Assembly: GCA_030603035.1 (NCBI GenBank)
Contig: JAUVYQ010000034.1
Coordinates: forward strand, 1-19,631
Direction of reading: 5' to 3'
DNA length: 19,631 bases
DNA from: Phycisphaerae bacterium
GTDB taxonomy: Bacteria; Planctomycetota; Phycisphaerae; Sedimentisphaerales; SG8-4
Shown: positions 7,259 to 14,693 of the stretch, in pieces
Layout of the letters: the number at the start of each line of letters is the position of its first letter
Numbering within the stretch: position 1 is the first letter of the stretch
Program-made: the position numbers and the translations under genes
The notes under the pieces: generated by a model
Told to the model about the DNA's origin: nothing
Databases searched by the model: none
The model's input: the letters and a program-made list of their open reading frames with translations, nothing else

Positions 7259-8800
7259 TTGACAAACCCAGAAGATACAGGAAGAGATTCTTCTCGGAGC
7301 CGGCCTTCGGGCGAAGCGAAGGGCTCAGAACGGCAGGGCCGATCCTTCGGCTTCGCTCAGGACAGGTTTGAACGACAAAGGCGAGAGAAGCTGTTGCGTA
7401 TTAAGCAATTAGGCATTGACCCTTACGGCGGCAGATATGAGGGGGCCGAGCGTGCCTGCGATATCAAGAGCAGATATAAGGATGGCGATGAGAAGCAGCG
7501 TGCCAGATGTGCCGGCAGGATTGTGCTGTTGAGGGACATCGGGAAGCTGATTTTTATTACTCTGCGTGACTGGAGCGGGACCATCCAGGTGGGGTTGAGC
7601 AAAAATCTGTTAGGCTCGGAGGCGGTTGGATGGCCACTTGCGAAGCTGCTTGAGCTTGGCGATATAATCGGTGCCGCCGGTCAATTAGGTAAGACCAAAA
7701 CCGGTGAGATTACCGTATGGGCTGATAGTGTTTCGCTTTTGAGCAAATGTTTGCGCCAGCCGCCGGAGAAATTTCACGGTCTGTCAGATATTGACCTGCG
7801 TTATCGGCACAGGTTTGTGGATTTGTGGGCCAATCCTGAAGTGATGGAGCGGTTTAAGAAGCGCAGTGCCATCATCGCTACGATTCGGGAATTTCTGCAC
7901 GGTCGTGGTTTTCTGGAGGTTGAGACGCCGATGATGCAGCAAAAGGCCGGCGGGGCTGCGGCAAAGCCGTTTGTAACGTATCATAATAGTCTGGATTTGG
8001 ATTTGTTTTTGCGGATTGCGCCGGAGCTGTTTCTAAAAAGACTGCTGGTCGGGGGGATGGAAAAGGTCTTTGAGATAAACCGCAATTTTCGTAACGAAGG
8101 CCTGAGCAGACAGCACAATCCGGAATTTACGATGCTGGAATTGTATCAGGCCTACGCCGATTACAATGTGATGATGGATTTGACCGAGGAGATTATCTGT
8201 CTGTGTGTGGAAAAATACTGCCCCGGCAAGCGGGTCCAGTTCGGTGATATGACGGTCGATTATACTCGACCGTGGCGTCGGGCGCGATATGCGGAGCTGT
8301 TAAAAGAATACAGCGGCTGCGATATTGAAGATACAGAAGCAGCGAGGATGAGAGCGGCCGGACTTGGGCTGGATGAAGAGAATATGGACGATGTGGTGGT
8401 TACCAATGAGGTGTTCAAGGCCACCGTTGAGGACAATCTTGTCGCCCCGACGTTTGTGATTGATTATCCGGTGGCGCTGTGTCCGTTGACCAGGCGCAAA
8501 AAAGACGGGCCGAAATATGCCGAGCGTTTTGAATTGTATATCGGCAAAATGGAATTGGCTAATGCGTATACCGAGCTAAATGACCCGGCCGAGCAATACG
8601 AGAATTTCCTTGTTCAGCTTCGGGGGCAGGAAGAGTCGATGGCAACGATGGATGAAGATTTTATAACGGCGTTGAAGTACGGTATGCCGCCGGCAGGGGG
8701 TCTGGGTATTGGAATTGACAGATTGGTAATGGTCTTGACCGGCGCTACAAGTATTCGTGACGTGGTGCTGTTTCCACTGCTAAAACCCACAAAAGATTAA
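7259..8800 (+). CDS. lysS: Lysyl-tRNA synthetase, class II
   Basis: The 513-residue product charges tRNA-Lys in the cytoplasm. The family N-terminus (RQRREKLLRIKQLGIDPYG) begins at about residue 39, the OB-fold anticodon domain follows, then ETPMMQ (motif 1 region). Motif 2 is RNFRNEGLSRQHNPEF (275-290) and motif 3 is GLGIGIDRLVMVLTG (481-495). The catalytic domain looks intact. The first 36 residues are an unusual extension encoded by a REP-like hairpin. The start is the TTG at 7259, with AAAGGG 8 nt upstream; there is no in-frame ATG or GTG between the upstream stop (7226) and the homologous region. It lies 25 bp after ctp, and lolC follows after a 186-bp gap; a lysS-lol neighbourhood is common in Gram-negative bacteria. 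Confidence 0.93.
   Translation: MTNPEDTGRDSSRSRPSGEAKGSERQGRSFGFAQDRFERQRREKLLRIKQLGIDPYGGRYEGAERACDIKSRYKDGDEKQRARCAGRIVLLRDIGKLIFITLRDWSGTIQVGLSKNLLGSEAVGWPLAKLLELGDIIGAAGQLGKTKTGEITVWADSVSLLSKCLRQPPEKFHGLSDIDLRYRHRFVDLWANPEVMERFKKRSAIIATIREFLHGRGFLEVETPMMQQKAGGAAAKPFVTYHNSLDLDLFLRIAPELFLKRLLVGGMEKVFEINRNFRNEGLSRQHNPEFTMLELYQAYADYNVMMDLTEEIICLCVEKYCPGKRVQFGDMTVDYTRPWRRARYAELLKEYSGCDIEDTEAARMRAAGLGLDEENMDDVVVTNEVFKATVEDNLVAPTFVIDYPVALCPLTRRKKDGPKYAERFELYIGKMELANAYTELNDPAEQYENFLVQLRGQEESMATMDEDFITALKYGMPPAGGLGIGIDRLVMVLTGATSIRDVVLFPLLKPTKD
7311..7356. repeat. REP-like hairpin inside the lysS N-terminus
   Basis: GCGAAGCGAAGG (7311-7322) is complementary to CCTTCGGCTTCGC (7344-7356) with one bulged base. 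It encodes residues 18-33 of an extension absent from ordinary LysRS. The right part, ending in CTCAGGACAGG, looks like a dispersed element I remember from many environmental genomes (translated FGFAQDRFE); that recall needs a search. Confidence 0.6.
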
Positions 8801-8801
8801 C

Positions 8802-8931
8802 CGCGGAGAACGCGGAGAGCGCAGAGAAAAGATAGAGTAGAAGGAAAAGAAGATGGATTCCTGCTCCATCTAAAGCCGGTTCTTCGATCTTACAGGAACG
8901 ACAATATTAAAAATCTCTGCGTGCTCTCCGT
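8802..8931. repeat. Fold-back element with 9-bp period in the lysS-lolC gap
   Basis: The left arm has three 9-bp words right after the lysS stop: CGCGGAGAA, CGCGGAGAG, CGCAGAGAA (8802-8828). The right arm has two inverted words, TCTCTGCGT and GCTCTCCGT (8914-8931). CGGAGAGCGCAGAGA on the left matches the reverse complement of the right arm with a 2-nt bulge. The 85-nt loop region holds no gene. It has the same design as the heptad gaps, but with a period of 9. Confidence 0.7.
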
Positions 8932-8986
8932 AAGGAGTCCCAAGGACTGCGAACTCGGCGGTAAAAAGAAATTGGTTGGACTTACG

Positions 8987-10342
8987 ATGTTGAAATTATT
9001 TTTGTGGCTGCGATACCTGCGTAAGAGGAAAATTGTGTTTTTGAGCATTGCGGCAGTTGCCCTTTCGGTTGCGTTGTTGATAGTTGTTGCCAGTCTGTTC
9101 ACCGGTTTTATCAATGCGTTCGAGCAGAGCGCAGTTGAGACAATAGGTGATGTTGTTCTTGCGCCGCCGATTAAATTTGCAAAATATCCATTGTTTATCG
9201 AACGGTTGGAGCAAACAAGTGCGGTGAAAGCGGCCACGGCGACTCTATCGGCTCAAGGCCTGTTACATCTGGGCCAGGGCAATGTGCGCAGGGTGAGCAT
9301 TTGGGGGATTGAGCCGGGGCGGCGAGCGAAGGTAACGGGTTTTAAGCGGTCTTTGCTCAAACAAAAGGAATCGCCCGGCGAACCATCTTTTAAGGTTAGC
9401 AGCTCTCCGGAAAGAATCGGAGGATTTGTGGGGGTGGGTGTGGTGGCGGCGCCCGACGAAAAGACAGATGAGTATGATTTCGGCGCAGTTGAGAAGATGG
9501 TCGGCCAGGAGGTTGTCCTTATTACAGGGACGGTTATCGAGAATTCTAAGCAAGAGGGAACAGGAGGAGCAGGAGGCCGATTTAAGAAAAAGACTGTGCC
9601 GTTTAGAATTGCGGACATCGTTTTCACGGGAGTTTATTATGTTGATAAAACATTTATTTACCTGCCTATAGAAGAAGTGCAAAAAACTTTATACCCGAAT
9701 GAAGACGGCCAAATTGCCGACCAGATTCAAATTAAACTCGCTGGTGACGTAGAGGCGGATTTGGCAAAGGCACAGATTCGGGGGGTATGGCAGGTATTCG
9801 CCGCTGAGCAGCTTGGCTGGGGTCCGTATCTTATAAGAGAAACCTCTGTCAAGACGGCTAAACAGATGCAAAGCCAGTATGTGGCTGAGCTGCGAAAGCA
9901 AATGGGAGTTCTGTTGTTGATATTCGGTGTCGTTAGTTTCAGTGTGGTTGTTCTGGTTTTCTGCATATTCTATATGATTGTGAGCCTAAAGCAGAGGGAT
10001 ATTGCAATAATAAAAAGCTGCGGAACAGCAAGCAGCTCGGTGGCATTGATTTTTGTCGGTTTTGGCGCTTGTGTTGGAATAATCGGCTCAGCGATGGGAG
10101 CTGTTCTGGGATACGCTGTTACAAAGAATATAAATACGATTGAAGAGTGGATAAGGATAATCTTTGGTTTGAAGCTTTGGAAAAGCAGCGTATATATGTT
10201 TAGTAAGATACCCAGTGAGGTTGATTGGGGCTCGGCTTTGCCTATTGTATTGTTCGCAGTTGTAGCTGCGGCTGTCGGAGCACTAATACCGGCGATTGTC
10301 GCGGCAAGAACAAGGCCGGTGGAGATTCTGCGATACGAATAA
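8987..10342 (+). CDS. lolC: Lipoprotein-releasing ABC transporter permease LolC/LolE-type (first copy)
   Basis: The 451-residue inner-membrane protein has the MacB/LolCE layout: TM1 at about 15-38, a large periplasmic domain (about 40-300), then TM2 (306-332), TM3 (352-378) and TM4 (417-440). It ends in AARTRPVEILRYE, the typical cytoplasmic tail. Together with LolD it would extract outer-membrane lipoproteins from the inner membrane and hand them to LolA. ATG 8987 is preferred over an ATG 22 codons upstream, because MLKLFLWLRYLRKRK aligns with the start of the downstream permease (MYKVILAFRYLIKRR) and the extra codons fall within the fold-back gap. No strong ribosome-binding site. The LolC versus LolE label is by gene order only. 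Both permeases are longer than E. coli LolC (about 400 residues). Confidence 0.85.
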   Translation: MLKLFLWLRYLRKRKIVFLSIAAVALSVALLIVVASLFTGFINAFEQSAVETIGDVVLAPPIKFAKYPLFIERLEQTSAVKAATATLSAQGLLHLGQGNVRRVSIWGIEPGRRAKVTGFKRSLLKQKESPGEPSFKVSSSPERIGGFVGVGVVAAPDEKTDEYDFGAVEKMVGQEVVLITGTVIENSKQEGTGGAGGRFKKKTVPFRIADIVFTGVYYVDKTFIYLPIEEVQKTLYPNEDGQIADQIQIKLAGDVEADLAKAQIRGVWQVFAAEQLGWGPYLIRETSVKTAKQMQSQYVAELRKQMGVLLLIFGVVSFSVVVLVFCIFYMIVSLKQRDIAIIKSCGTASSSVALIFVGFGACVGIIGSAMGAVLGYAVTKNINTIEEWIRIIFGLKLWKSSVYMFSKIPSEVDWGSALPIVLFAVVAAAVGALIPAIVAARTRPVEILRYE

Positions 10343-10424
10343 AGCGTAAAGCTTAAAGTGTAAAATGCAAAGCCAAAACGCAAAACTTAAAATTTCGGAC
10401 TGTGGTTTTTAGCTTCTGGTTCCT
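10341..10424. repeat. Heptad fold-back in the lolC-lolE gap (AAAGCGT family)
   Basis: Eight 7-bp words run from the lolC stop codon: AAAGCGT, AAAGCTT, AAAGTGT, AAAATGC, AAAGCCA, AAACGCA, AAACTTA, AAATTTC (10341-10396). They are followed by words of opposite polarity (GGTTTTT, AGCTTCT, GGTTCCT), with TTTTTAGCTT an imperfect inverse of the left words. The element fills the gap and ends one base before ATG 10426. Confidence 0.7.
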
Positions 10425-10425
10425 C

Positions 10426-11775
10426 ATGTACAAGGTCATTCTTGCATTTAGGTACTTGATAAAAAGGCGCATAGCATATTTTGCGGTTCTGGCGGTGGCA
10501 CTTTGCGTTTTTATTGTTGTTATAGTGATGACGGTGCTGGCCGGCTTGGTGACTGACTTTAAGCAGAAGAATCATAGTTTTGTGGGCGACTGCATTGTCG
10601 GCACCGAATCGCTGGTGGGCTTTGCGTACTATGAAGATTTTATGAAGATACTGGAGCGGAGCGATTTTGTTGAAGGCATCTCACCTGTGATAAAGAGCTA
10701 TGCACTGATAGGTCCCCGTGGCTCGGAGCATAATATCGGTGTTGAGATTATGGGTATCGACCCGGTCAAACATAGTAGAGTTACCGGTTTTGGCAAAACG
10801 CTGTATTACCGAAAAGACGATGTATCGAAGGCATTTAAGCCGGCCTATGACCCGAATCTTTTGGGTTGTGTGATAGGGATTGACCTGGCGTTGCAGCGTG
10901 ATGCGAAAGGCAGATACCCTTATGGTTCCGGTCCTACCAAGATGGCTCTTGCAATAAGTTGTTTCCCGTTGACTGCGAAAGGCGCTTTGGCTAAGTCCGG
11001 GGCGGGGATGGTTAACACAAAAACCTTCTATTACAGCGACAATTCGGAAAGCGGTCTGGCGCGGGTGGATGGCTCGATGGTTTACCTGCCGTTTGAACAG
11101 GCCCAATTGCTTTGCGGTATGGCCGGGTCTGTCAAAAGAATCAATGCCATCCATATAAGGTTCAAGCCGAACGTGAGACTCGCAGCCGGGTGCGAAGAAG
11201 TCGATTCGCTGTGGCAGAGCTTCAGGCGAGAAAAGGACGGCGAAAAGCAGGCGTATTTGTTAAAGAAGGTGACCGTGCAAAGCTGGAAAGATTACAGGCG
11301 TGCGTTCATCGCGGCAATGGAAAAGGAACAGACGATGATGACGGCGCTGTTTGTGCTTATGGGGATTACGACTGTTTTTATTGTGCTTGTTGTTTTTTAT
11401 ATGATTACCAGCCATAAGAGTAAAGACATAGGTATCTTAAAGAGCATAGGCGTTTCGAGCGCAAATATTATCAAATTATTTTCGGGTTTTGCTTTTTTAG
11501 TGGGGATTTTAGGTTCCGGTGTCGGCGTGTTTGCCGGCTGGTTGTTTCTGTTTAAAATTAACACTATAGAAGATTGGCTTTTTGAACGTTTTGGCTTTCA
11601 GCTGTGGGACAGGACAATTTATGCCATAGGAGATATTCCGAACCAGGTGGATGCGAAGGTTCTGGCGGTAATTATCTTTTCGGCGATTGCTGCGTGTTGG
11701 GTTGGTGCACTGGTGCCGAGCTGGCAGGCAACAAGGTTAAAACCGGTAGAGACTTTGCAGGTGACCCAATTGTAA
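10426..11775 (+). CDS. lolE: Lipoprotein-releasing ABC transporter permease LolC/LolE-type (second copy)
   Basis: The 449-residue permease is paralogous to the preceding gene. TM1 spans about 16-40, the periplasmic domain 42-300, TM2 304-328, TM3 352-378 and TM4 412-434. Both share a C-terminal block of the pattern FGxxLWxxxxYxxxxIPxxVD between TM3 and TM4, and a tail with RxxPVExL. It is expected to pair with LolC as a heterodimer on a LolD dimer. ATG 10426 is preferred over the GTG at 10402: the eight extra codons are heptad sequence and the alignment with LolC starts at MYKV. No Shine-Dalgarno is visible, so translation may depend on coupling or on an open leader. Assignment as LolE rather than LolC is by order. 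Confidence 0.85.
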   Translation: MYKVILAFRYLIKRRIAYFAVLAVALCVFIVVIVMTVLAGLVTDFKQKNHSFVGDCIVGTESLVGFAYYEDFMKILERSDFVEGISPVIKSYALIGPRGSEHNIGVEIMGIDPVKHSRVTGFGKTLYYRKDDVSKAFKPAYDPNLLGCVIGIDLALQRDAKGRYPYGSGPTKMALAISCFPLTAKGALAKSGAGMVNTKTFYYSDNSESGLARVDGSMVYLPFEQAQLLCGMAGSVKRINAIHIRFKPNVRLAAGCEEVDSLWQSFRREKDGEKQAYLLKKVTVQSWKDYRRAFIAAMEKEQTMMTALFVLMGITTVFIVLVVFYMITSHKSKDIGILKSIGVSSANIIKLFSGFAFLVGILGSGVGVFAGWLFLFKINTIEDWLFERFGFQLWDRTIYAIGDIPNQVDAKVLAVIIFSAIAACWVGALVPSWQATRLKPVETLQVTQL

Positions 11776-11809
11776 TTGACTATTGATTATTGACTATTGA
11801 CTATTGTTA
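11775..11809. repeat. Heptad tract in the lolE-lolD gap (ATTGACT family)
   Basis: Five 7-bp words begin at the last base of the lolE stop codon: ATTGACT, ATTGATT, ATTGACT, ATTGACT, ATTGTTA. The remaining gap (11810-11866) contains TGTCATTGTGAGCAGGC, which looks like a remnant of another dispersed repeat, and then TTATTGG. No clear inverted second arm. Confidence 0.75.
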
Positions 11810-11866
11810 ATCGCTTTGTCATTGTGAGCAGGCTTTGCAAGGACAGTATTATTGGTTAGTGATTGT

Positions 11867-12562
11867 ATGGGTAAAGACGATTTTATATTAAAGGCCGAAG
11901 GGGTTTATAAATCTTATCGAATGGGTGCGACAGAGGTCAAGGTGCTCAAAGGCGTTGATTTGGCCGTAAAGAGCGGTGAATTTGTTGCAATAGTGGGGGC
12001 TTCCGGCAGCGGCAAAAGCACGCTGCTGCATATATTAGGTGCGTTGGACAGTCCGGATAAGGGCACTGTGGCGTTTGGTGGGCGGGATTTGAGGCGGTTT
12101 AGTGCCGGCGAATTGAATAGATTCCGCAACAAAATGGTCGGATTTGTTTTTCAGTTTTATCATTTATTGGACGAATTAAGTGTATTAGAAAATGTTTTTC
12201 TTCCGGTGATGGTTTCGAGGAGCGTTGTTGCCTGGTTTGCGTGCCGCAGATGGGCGAAAAGCCGGGCCGGAGAATTGCTTTGCCAGCTTGGTTTGGGTGA
12301 AAGGGCCGAGCATAAACCGTATCAGTTGTCCGGCGGAGAGAGACAGCGGGTAGCTATCGGCAGGGCTTTGATGAACGAGCCGAGACTACTTTTGGTCGAT
12401 GAGCCGACAGGAAATCTTGACTCTGCGACAGGAGATGGTATTTTAGATATCTTTGAGAAATTGAATAGGGCCGGCCAGACGATTGTAATGGTAACCCACG
12501 ACGGAAGAATCGCCCAAAGGGCCGGGCGGATAATAACATTGGCCGACGGTAAAATAACGTAA
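11867..12562 (+). CDS. lolD: Lipoprotein-releasing ABC transporter ATP-binding protein LolD
   Basis: The 231-residue ABC ATPase has Walker A GASGSGKS (44-51), a Q-loop in FVFQFYHLLDELSVLENV (the LolD/MacB pattern), the signature LSGGERQ (154-160), Walker B with Asp178-Glu179 (LLLVDEPTGNLD) and the H-loop VTHD (His211). It energises the two upstream permeases, so lolC-lolE-lolD form one transporter unit. ATG 11867 is chosen over a TTG five codons upstream, because MGKDDFILKAEGVYKSY is a normal family start. The ribosome-binding site is weak. A MacB-type exporter ATPase is the alternative, but the two MacB-like permeases with LolCE tails favour Lol. Confidence 0.92.
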   Translation: MGKDDFILKAEGVYKSYRMGATEVKVLKGVDLAVKSGEFVAIVGASGSGKSTLLHILGALDSPDKGTVAFGGRDLRRFSAGELNRFRNKMVGFVFQFYHLLDELSVLENVFLPVMVSRSVVAWFACRRWAKSRAGELLCQLGLGERAEHKPYQLSGGERQRVAIGRALMNEPRLLLVDEPTGNLDSATGDGILDIFEKLNRAGQTIVMVTHDGRIAQRAGRIITLADGKIT

Positions 12563-12654
12563 AGCTAAAAGTGAAAAGCTAAAAACTATAATTGAAAACT
12601 TAAAACTTTTGAATTTTAAGCTATGGTTTTACGTTTTTCGTTTTAAGTTTTTCG
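12561..12654. repeat. Heptad fold-back in the lolD-ilvE gap
   Basis: Left words start inside the lolD stop codon: AAAGCTA, AAAGTGA, AAAGCTA, AAAACTA, TAATTGA, AAACTTA (12561-12602). Right words are TTTTACG, TTTTTCG, TTTTAAG, TTTTTCG (12627-12654). AAACTTAAAAC (12596-12606) and GTTTTAAGTTT (12640-12650) are a perfect 11-bp inverted repeat; CTTAAAA/TTTTAAG (12599-12605/12613-12619) is an alternative inner hairpin. It ends just before the ilvE ribosome-binding site. Confidence 0.8.
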
Positions 12655-12670
12655 CTTCCAGGGAGATTTT

Positions 12671-13531
12671 ATGGCACTAAAAATTTGGCTTGACGACAAA
12701 CTTGTTGACGAGGCGGAGGCGAAAATATCTATTTTTGACCACGGTGTGCTTTACGGCGACGGGGTTTTTGAGGGTATTCGTGTCTACAACGGCAGGATAT
12801 TCGAGCTGGAAGCGCACATCAGGCGGCTTTATGAATCGGCCAAGGTGATTCGCCTTGATGTTCCGATGAGCAAAAGCAAACTTATCAGTGCAGTTGAGAA
12901 AACCGCTGAGGCCAACGGCGTTATTGACGGTTATATCCGACTGGGGGTTACCCGCGGAGTGGGAACTCTGGGACTGAATCCCTTCATCTGCGAGGGGGGG
13001 CGATTATTTATCATAGCCGATAACATTCAGCTTTATCCGGAGGAGCTTTATGAAAAAGGGATGAAGGTAATTAGTGCAACGACGGTTCGCAATCATCCGC
13101 TGGCACTTCCGCCGCAGGTTAAGAGCTTGAATTATCTGAACAATATCTTAGCGAAGATTGAAGCGCTGGACAGTGATGTGCCCGAAGCGATTATGTATAA
13201 CCACGAAGGATACGTTGCCGAGGCAACGGGCGACAATGTTTTTATTGTGAGGAACGGCGTGATTTATACACCCCCGGTTGAAGCCGGGGCGCTGGAAGGG
13301 ATAACGCGAGGTATCGTTATCAAATTGGCCAGGGAAGAAAACCTTGAGGTGGTTGAGAAGAATCTGACGAGATGTGATTTGTATATTTGCGATGAATTTT
13401 TCCTTACCGGAACGGCTGCCGAGGTCATCGGCATTGTCGAGATTGACGGCAGGGTCATCGGTGACGGCAAGCCCGGGCCTTATACACGCCTGCTGAGAAA
13501 GAAATTCTTCAGGTACGCCCACAGAAAATAG
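12671..13531 (+). CDS. ilvE: Branched-chain amino-acid aminotransferase (class IV PLP)
   Basis: The 286-residue PLP enzyme transfers the amino group between glutamate and the 2-oxo acids of leucine, isoleucine and valine. Features are the class IV start SIFDHGVLYGDGVFEGIRVY, the PLP lysine in QVKSLNYLNN (Lys151), EATGDNVF (near residue 186) and the glycine-rich GALEGITRG phosphate-binding stretch, followed by FLTGTAAEV. Length is typical. GGGAG 5 nt before ATG gives a clear start. D-amino-acid aminotransferase or aminodeoxychorismate lyase are related, but the SLNYLNN and TGTAAEV motifs favour IlvE. No other ilv genes are nearby. Confidence 0.9.
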   Translation: MALKIWLDDKLVDEAEAKISIFDHGVLYGDGVFEGIRVYNGRIFELEAHIRRLYESAKVIRLDVPMSKSKLISAVEKTAEANGVIDGYIRLGVTRGVGTLGLNPFICEGGRLFIIADNIQLYPEELYEKGMKVISATTVRNHPLALPPQVKSLNYLNNILAKIEALDSDVPEAIMYNHEGYVAEATGDNVFIVRNGVIYTPPVEAGALEGITRGIVIKLAREENLEVVEKNLTRCDLYICDEFFLTGTAAEVIGIVEIDGRVIGDGKPGPYTRLLRKKFFRYAHRK

Positions 13532-13610
13532 TGTTCAGTTTTTAGTGTTTAATTTTTAGTTGTAACTCAAAATTCAAAACTCAAAATTCAAAACTATTTC
13601 TGCTTTTAAG
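13527..13610. repeat. Heptad fold-back in the ilvE-polyprenyl synthase gap
   Basis: Twelve 7-bp words span the gap from the ilvE stop codon. Left T-rich words include TTCAGTT, TTTAGTG, TTTAATT, TTTAGTT. Right A-rich words alternate AAAATTC and AAAACTC (13569-13589), then AAAACTA. AATTTTTAGTT (13551-13561) and AACTCAAAATT (13564-13574) are inverted copies with one mismatch. The open frame of the next gene may extend back into this tract. Confidence 0.8.
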
Positions 13611-13625
13611 CATATCGGTAACGAA

Positions 13626-14540
13626 TTGGGCCGGGTTAGAGAACTGATTGATAAGCAATTGACCGTCCCGGCCAAGGCAGGAGACATCAAGCCGTTGCTC
13701 GAATACGTGAGTACCCGCAGCGGCAAGATGCTTCGGCCCGGGCTGGTTTTGCTTGCCGGCGGCTGCTGTGGTAAAATCACAGACGAGCATATCCGTATTG
13801 CGGCTATTATTGAGATGATTCACAATGCCACGCTGTTGCACGATGATGTTATAGACGAAGGGCAAAAACGACGGGGGCTGCCCACGATAAACAGTCTCTG
13901 GGGTAACGAATCCGCTGTGTTGCTGGGCGATTTTTTATTAAGCCGGGCTTTCAAGATGTGTGCTGAACTGGAAGCGCAGGTAGCGAAGGTAATTGCCGCT
14001 ACCGCGATTCGGGTCTGCGAAGGTGAGTTGAGACAGGTAAGTCAAAGGCAGAATTGGCAGTTGAGCGAGTCGGAGTATATCGACATAATCACCGAAAAAA
14101 GTGCCGCTCTTTTTAGCGGCTGCTGCTATCTTGGCGGCCTCCTGGCCCGGGCAAGCGAAACGCAGGTTCAATCGTTGGCGGATTTTGGTTTGAATGCCGG
14201 CATTGCGTTTCAAATTACCGACGATTTACTCGATATAATCGGCGATGAAAACAAAACGGGTAAAACACTTGGCAGTGATGTCAGTAAACATAAGCTGACG
14301 CTGGCTGTAATACATTTGTTAGGGGCGGTGGACGACCCCGCACCAATTAGGCAGAGCCTAAGCTCAATTGGTGCGGGGCTGGCAGAGATGCTAAGGCGTT
14401 ATGGCAGTTTGGAATATGCGTGCAGGCGGGCGCAAGAGTTTGTCGTAAAAGCGATTGCATCATTGGCCGGCTTGAAAGAAAGCGATGCTAAAGGCACCTT
14501 GATTGAGACGGCAAAATTTATGGCCAGCAGGGCGGTTTAG
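13626..14540 (+). CDS. Long-chain all-trans polyprenyl diphosphate synthase
   Basis: The 304-residue prenyltransferase condenses isopentenyl diphosphate onto an allylic diphosphate, probably to make the side chain of a quinone. The first aspartate-rich motif is LHDDVIDE (Asp73, Asp74, Asp77) and the second is ITDDLLD (Asp199, Asp200, Asp203). GKMLRPG (substrate site) and SDVSKHKLTLAVI near the end of the core are typical. Ala at position -5 from the first motif fits a long-chain product in the known chain-length rules. The listed TTG start removes about ten residues relative to IspB. The frame stays open upstream and reads a plausible N-terminus (SAFKHIGNE) with only an ATT at 13596 as candidate start, so the true start is uncertain. 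A terminator follows 28 nt after the stop. Confidence 0.88.
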   Translation: MGRVRELIDKQLTVPAKAGDIKPLLEYVSTRSGKMLRPGLVLLAGGCCGKITDEHIRIAAIIEMIHNATLLHDDVIDEGQKRRGLPTINSLWGNESAVLLGDFLLSRAFKMCAELEAQVAKVIAATAIRVCEGELRQVSQRQNWQLSESEYIDIITEKSAALFSGCCYLGGLLARASETQVQSLADFGLNAGIAFQITDDLLDIIGDENKTGKTLGSDVSKHKLTLAVIHLLGAVDDPAPIRQSLSSIGAGLAEMLRRYGSLEYACRRAQEFVVKAIASLAGLKESDAKGTLIETAKFMASRAV

Positions 14541-14568
14541 TGCAGGTTTAGCTGAAGAGCCAAAACAG

Positions 14569-14603
14569 AAAGGCCGGTTTTTAATAAGCCGGCCTTTTTG
14601 TTT
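14569..14603. terminator. Bidirectional Rho-independent terminator
   Basis: AAAGGCCGG (14569-14577) pairs with CCGGCCTTT (14589-14597) over an 11-nt loop. The plus strand continues as TTTTTGTTT. The minus strand continues as TTTCTGTTTT, so it can serve both the polyprenyl synthase gene and the convergent outer-membrane protein gene. Confidence 0.88.
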
Positions 14604-14622
14604 AGATAGTAAGACGAACCCC

Positions 14623-14664
14623 ATTCTCGATTCTCGTCGAGTATCGAGTATCCAGTATCCGTCT
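14623..14664. repeat. Heptad fold-back between convergent genes (ATTCTCG / TCGAGTA)
   Basis: Two ATTCTCG words (14623-14636) are directly followed by TCGAGTA, TCGAGTA, TCCAGTA, TCCGTCT (14637-14664), the inverted form of the same word. The switch point between the arms is abrupt. The word family is that of the array at 4797-5006. Confidence 0.8.
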
Positions 14665-14693
14665 CTCTTGGACCCAGAAGCCACTTGGTCGTT

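Noticed and set aside
8921..8986. 22-codon N-terminal extension of lolC
   Set aside because: It is read from the fold-back gap sequence, and the paralogue LolE aligns with a start at 8987.
11810..11866. Riboswitch or tRNA in the lolE-lolD gap
   Set aside because: Only 57 bp, with no cloverleaf or conserved aptamer core; it looks like a repeat remnant.
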